Shown here in pieces: positions 61,369-64,000 of a stretch of DNA of 64,000 bases. Below the pieces are notes generated by a model. It searched no databases and was not told the origin of the DNA. It worked only from the letters and a program-made list of their open reading frames with translations. The stretch's first letter is position 1. Every line of letters begins with the position of its first letter. This stretch comes from Chloroflexota bacterium (lineage in GTDB: Bacteria > Chloroflexota > Anaerolineae > Anaerolineales > Anaerolineaceae), in contig CP069394.1 of the NCBI GenBank assembly GCA_016887485.1, positions 2,653,303-2,717,302 on the forward strand, given 5' to 3'. Both the position numbers and the translations under genes were made by a program.

Positions 61369-62475
61369 TCACAAATGCAGGGTCAAACCCTCCTTCTTGG
61401 TGCCATATTGGGTGAGGTAGCCAAACCGGGTGCGCCAATCTTCATCATCCCACCAACCGTTGTACTTGCTTGGAACATTAAACAATAAGTTAGGCTTTCG
61501 AGCTTTGCTGTGAACAATCACCCGCGCTATAGCGGCTGCATCGGGATGCCTGTGCCTGGTGCCATCTGAGGAGATCAGCCAGGAATCGCAATCCACCGCT
61601 TCAATCAGGGCTTTGGTATTATTACGCATACTGCAGTGATGGGGTAGCTTAAAGGCATCTAGTTTCAGTGGCTGATCCGCACTTACGCCTTTTATCCCTT
61701 CCAGTAATTCGCCGGGAAACGCATCGCCGGCTAATAAAACCTTCTTGTCATCGTATTCCAACAGCAGGGTAATACTGCTTCCGTTGGCTTCGCTGTTATC
61801 GGGTGCGCTGTTGGTATCCGCCAATAGTTCAAGATCTATCAGATCATCCAATACGGGTTTGGTTTTTCCTCCTAGTGGTTCCAATCCCGGAGAAACTTCG
61901 GTGAGGGTGCCTTTCTTCAATGCTTCTTCCACTTCAACCGCCCAGGTATTGATGAAATCATGCAGGCTTTCAGGTGTAGGACCCAGTACTGTGATTTTTA
62001 AGTTGTTCGGTAATGTTACAGCTTGCAGCGTTTCTCCTGGTATCCGCTGGACTGGAGCGCCATTAAAAGCCTTGTTCCAATGCTGTTTGCGCAGCCAACT
62101 TGATAGCCGTTCACCCTGGACTGGTCCCATGGCCTCCAAAGTATTATCCTGGTCATCATCGGGTTGCTGGATGCTGCCGCCGCTCAGATGTTGGTAGCCA
62201 TTGAACCAGACATCGTTGATCTTCAGACCGGGTAAGGGATCCGCATCCGCTAAACAGGTCAGAACCCCGCCAATATGGTCGCTATCCACATGGGTTACCA
62301 CCAGGAGGTCAATTGTGCGTTGATCCTCTGGCAGGGCTTTGAGCCGTTTGAGTATCTTCTTGCCAATCTCCTCAGTACCCATATCTACAATCATTGTGTG
62401 TGGGTTGTTGGCATCTCCCCAATTGATCCAGATGGCATCACCCTGACGGGCTGGTAACATGGTCAGGTCAAACAT
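61369..62475 (-). CDS. ComEC-type MBL-fold hydrolase
   Basis: A 368-residue soluble MBL-fold protein of the ComEC/Rec2 C-terminal kind: first metal motif VTHVDSDHIGG (HxDxDH variant), a GDAFPGE strand, and KLPHHCSMRN for further ligands, with WLISSDGTRHRHPDA toward the end. No transmembrane part, so it is not a DNA-uptake channel. MBL-fold effectors with this HxDxDH motif occur in bacterial conflict cassettes next to caspase-like or CHAT proteases. It is the last gene of a three-gene operon, 11 bases after the preceding stop, with GGGAG seven bases before its ATG. Confidence 0.85.
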   Translation of the reverse strand: MFDLTMLPARQGDAIWINWGDANNPHTMIVDMGTEEIGKKILKRLKALPEDQRTIDLLVVTHVDSDHIGGVLTCLADADPLPGLKINDVWFNGYQHLSGGSIQQPDDDQDNTLEAMGPVQGERLSSWLRKQHWNKAFNGAPVQRIPGETLQAVTLPNNLKITVLGPTPESLHDFINTWAVEVEEALKKGTLTEVSPGLEPLGGKTKPVLDDLIDLELLADTNSAPDNSEANGSSITLLLEYDDKKVLLAGDAFPGELLEGIKGVSADQPLKLDAFKLPHHCSMRNNTKALIEAVDCDSWLISSDGTRHRHPDAAAIARVIVHSKARKPNLLFNVPSKYNGWWDDEDWRTRFGYLTQYGTKKEGLTLHL

Positions 62476-62486
62476 CAGGTTTCTCC

Positions 62487-63572
62487 CTAAAAGACTTCAG
62501 TCAGGCAGATCGATTCCCAGTCAAGGTCGGTAGAACGGGAAGCCAATTGTTCAATTGCATCCCACCTTGCTTTATCATAATGGCTGATAATATCGTCTTC
62601 CGGCCAGCGACGCAGAAAGTCGAGTAAGATCGAATAACATTCGGTATATAACATCCTTTGAAAGCTGGCTTCAATGCCAAGTTGGATGGCTTCTTCCCGA
62701 TGGGCTTCATCGTTAAAAAGCTGCTTTGCATACAGGACCTTGCCATCCGGCAGCCAATCAAAACTATGCGCCAGGTTTCTCAACCAGTCTACACGATCGC
62801 CTAATTTACCAACTTTGAATAAAATCAAGGCACCCAAGGCAGCACCTGTTGGATCGGAGTACTTGGATTCCAGCAATTCCATTGCACTTGAAGCCACGTT
62901 AGCAGCATCGATTGGGTAACCCGAAGCCAGCATGTTCTGTAAAGCATTGGCTTCAGTACGCTCCTTTGCAATCCAGGCGTTGATCTTTGGCCCTGTGCGA
63001 GTTTTATCAATTTTGACTACGCAGGAATTCTCCGGAAAGACATGTTCCGGACTGATGGGAAGACTAATACAATATTTATGACCACCATAACCGATTTCCG
63101 CGGTTGGTACGGCTTCCGGCTTTTGCTCGGTGCCGAATACCCACAGAAATTGAGATTCGCGAAGCAGTGAAGCGCCTTTAACCTCCAGCAACTGAGGAGA
63201 CTCGGTATCGAGGAGTTGTTGCCCTTGATTGTCGATTTCGTTCATTGCCTGAGTGAAACGAGGCCGTTTGTATTTAGGCATTTCAGGTTCGGGTTCTACG
63301 AGTGGCCCCTCCTGGATATGTTCAACCTTGCTTGGGATCAGGTCAACATTGACTTTTTTTCCTGCCTGCACAATGACTAACTGTTTATAGCGGTGACCGT
63401 CTTCCAATACAGCACTGACTTCATATAAGCCCTTGGGTAGGGTAAATTTCCGTGTGCTCCCTTCTCGTTCAACCAGGCGCAACTGGCTGTCACGAATTTC
63501 CACCGAAGCTACATCGCTGACAAGCCAGGAATTTGATTGGATATTAATTGAAATCTCGCCTTTTTTTGTCAT
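62487..63572 (-). CDS. PEGA-like/helical adaptor-like protein
   Basis: A 361-residue protein with no signal peptide. The first roughly 75 residues form a β-sandwich of PEGA/carboxypeptidase-regulatory type (LPKGLYEVSAVLEDG, GKKVNVDLIP), then a Pro-rich linker (PEPEMPKYKRPRF), a short β domain and a helical TPR-like C-terminal half (SKYSDPTGAALGALILFKVG, then SFDWLPDGKVLYAKQLF). I recall similar helical domains in proteins encoded beside caspase-like peptidases, which would make it an adaptor, but that is unverified. It sits 11 bases from each neighbour, and GGAG with six-base spacing precedes the ATG. Confidence 0.72.
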   Translation of the reverse strand: MTKKGEISINIQSNSWLVSDVASVEIRDSQLRLVEREGSTRKFTLPKGLYEVSAVLEDGHRYKQLVIVQAGKKVNVDLIPSKVEHIQEGPLVEPEPEMPKYKRPRFTQAMNEIDNQGQQLLDTESPQLLEVKGASLLRESQFLWVFGTEQKPEAVPTAEIGYGGHKYCISLPISPEHVFPENSCVVKIDKTRTGPKINAWIAKERTEANALQNMLASGYPIDAANVASSAMELLESKYSDPTGAALGALILFKVGKLGDRVDWLRNLAHSFDWLPDGKVLYAKQLFNDEAHREEAIQLGIEASFQRMLYTECYSILLDFLRRWPEDDIISHYDKARWDAIEQLASRSTDLDWESICLTEVF

Positions 63573-63583
63573 TTGAGACTCCT

Positions 63584-64000
63584 TTATATCGTCATGTCGT
63601 AGGAAACAGGTGGCTTTGGTGGGGGCTTTATATTCAGCACATCACTTTTTGGATGAAACGGCGCAACGGTTGTAATATCTAAAAGATATAAACCAGCATC
63701 AACGGATTCCTGGATGGGCCAGTTTGAGCAGTTGTCGATGACAGGGGTAATGGCGTTTAGCTTGAGACAGCCTTTACTGACAGGCTTGGCATCGTCCGGT
63801 GTCAAATCAATGCACAATTGGACCTTAGGGGTATCTGGGCATTCATGAATAACGGCTTCGTGGATCTTGCCGGCAATATCAACCGATTGTTCTGCTCCTT
63901 CATCAGCAGCCAAAGCTTTGACATATTCGGGTATATGTTTGATGAGGGCGGTGACGGGAATATGCCAATGGTCGATATCCGCTTCTGGGCCGTTGGCGAC
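63584..64000 (-). CDS. C-terminal part of an unknown gene cut by the window edge; caspase-like C-terminus suspected
   Basis: The reading frame is open from the window edge to the stop at 63584, and about 138 residues are visible. It reads ANGPEADIDHWHIPVTALIKH, then helical EYVKALAADEG, a β-rich part VQLCIDLTPDDAKPVSKG and a Pro-rich end PPPKPPVSYDMTI. The order (helix-strand end of an α/β domain, then a β-sandwich) resembles the C-terminal region of bacterial caspase-like (C14) peptidases, but the catalytic part is outside the window. It is the first visible gene of the three-gene operon, 11 bases upstream of the adaptor gene. Confidence 0.55.
   Translation of the reverse strand, partial: VANGPEADIDHWHIPVTALIKHIPEYVKALAADEGAEQSVDIAGKIHEAVIHECPDTPKVQLCIDLTPDDAKPVSKGCLKLNAITPVIDNCSNWPIQESVDAGLYLLDITTVAPFHPKSDVLNIKPPPKPPVSYDMTI

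Noticed and set aside
1..64000. CRISPR arrays, transposases, prophage genes, rRNA and classical riboswitches
   Set aside because: None were seen. The leaders of the ABC operon, glnA and rpsA do not show a known riboswitch core by eye.

Overview
The window reads as chromosomal DNA of a free-living anaerobic bacterium, most likely a Chloroflexota of the class Anaerolineae. This placement is by impression: no rRNA is present. It rests on the many lipoproteins with Thr/Pro/Glu-rich linkers, a NifS-SelD fusion, a PadR/HAAS module, LexA boxes of the Gram-positive GAAC-N4-GTTC type, and frequent TTG/GTG starts with strong AGGAGG-type ribosome sites. G+C is moderate (a little above 50% by eye), except for a distinctly AT-rich block at about 45.3-50.1 kb. 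I see no insertion sequence, prophage, CRISPR array or rRNA. One tRNA, Arg(CCU), is present.

Left third (1-22.9 kb). A partial F420-type nitroreductase and a cysteine desulfurase/selenophosphate synthetase fusion come first. They are followed by a nucleoside-type ABC importer (ATPase and two permeases) facing its own BMP lipoprotein. Next is a minus-strand run: a sugar-type MFS carrier, TrmD, inorganic pyrophosphatase, two small acidic membrane proteins and a trypsin-fold protein that has lost its catalytic serine. After that are a radical SAM protein, a lipoprotein, a PadR/HAAS pair with a clear sigma70 promoter containing a dyad, an orphan DNA methyltransferase, a large protein that looks like a dead metalloprotease, a nucleoside phosphorylase, an alkaline-phosphatase-fold hydrolase and GlnA.

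Middle (23-45 kb). An SOS-type promoter carrying two LexA boxes drives a two-gene operon: a stand-alone FtsK/HerA-like ATPase core and a 75-residue protein. I consider this one of the two best candidates for an undescribed system. Housekeeping genes follow: AcpS, an active/inactive M16 peptidase pair, an NADPH-type flavoprotein, an M19 dipeptidase, ribosomal protein S1, FtsK, Rho with a long structured leader, LysM/M23 peptidases, ParA and Hsp20. A secreted protein made of four copies of a roughly 90-residue module also lies here. An operon of a degenerate MBL-fold protein, asparaginase II and endonuclease III closes the section.

Right third (45-64 kb). The AT-rich block holds three GT4 glycosyltransferases and looks acquired. 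It is followed by MiaB, a STAS protein, a GH2 glycosidase, a tandem pair of duplicated membrane-anchored gluzincin (M6-like) proteases, a Wzz/Wzy-like surface-polysaccharide pair and a lipoprotein. At the right edge is a tight three-gene operon: a partial gene with a caspase-like C-terminus, a PEGA-like/helical protein and a ComEC-type MBL hydrolase. This resembles bacterial conflict (immune) cassettes and is the second leading candidate.
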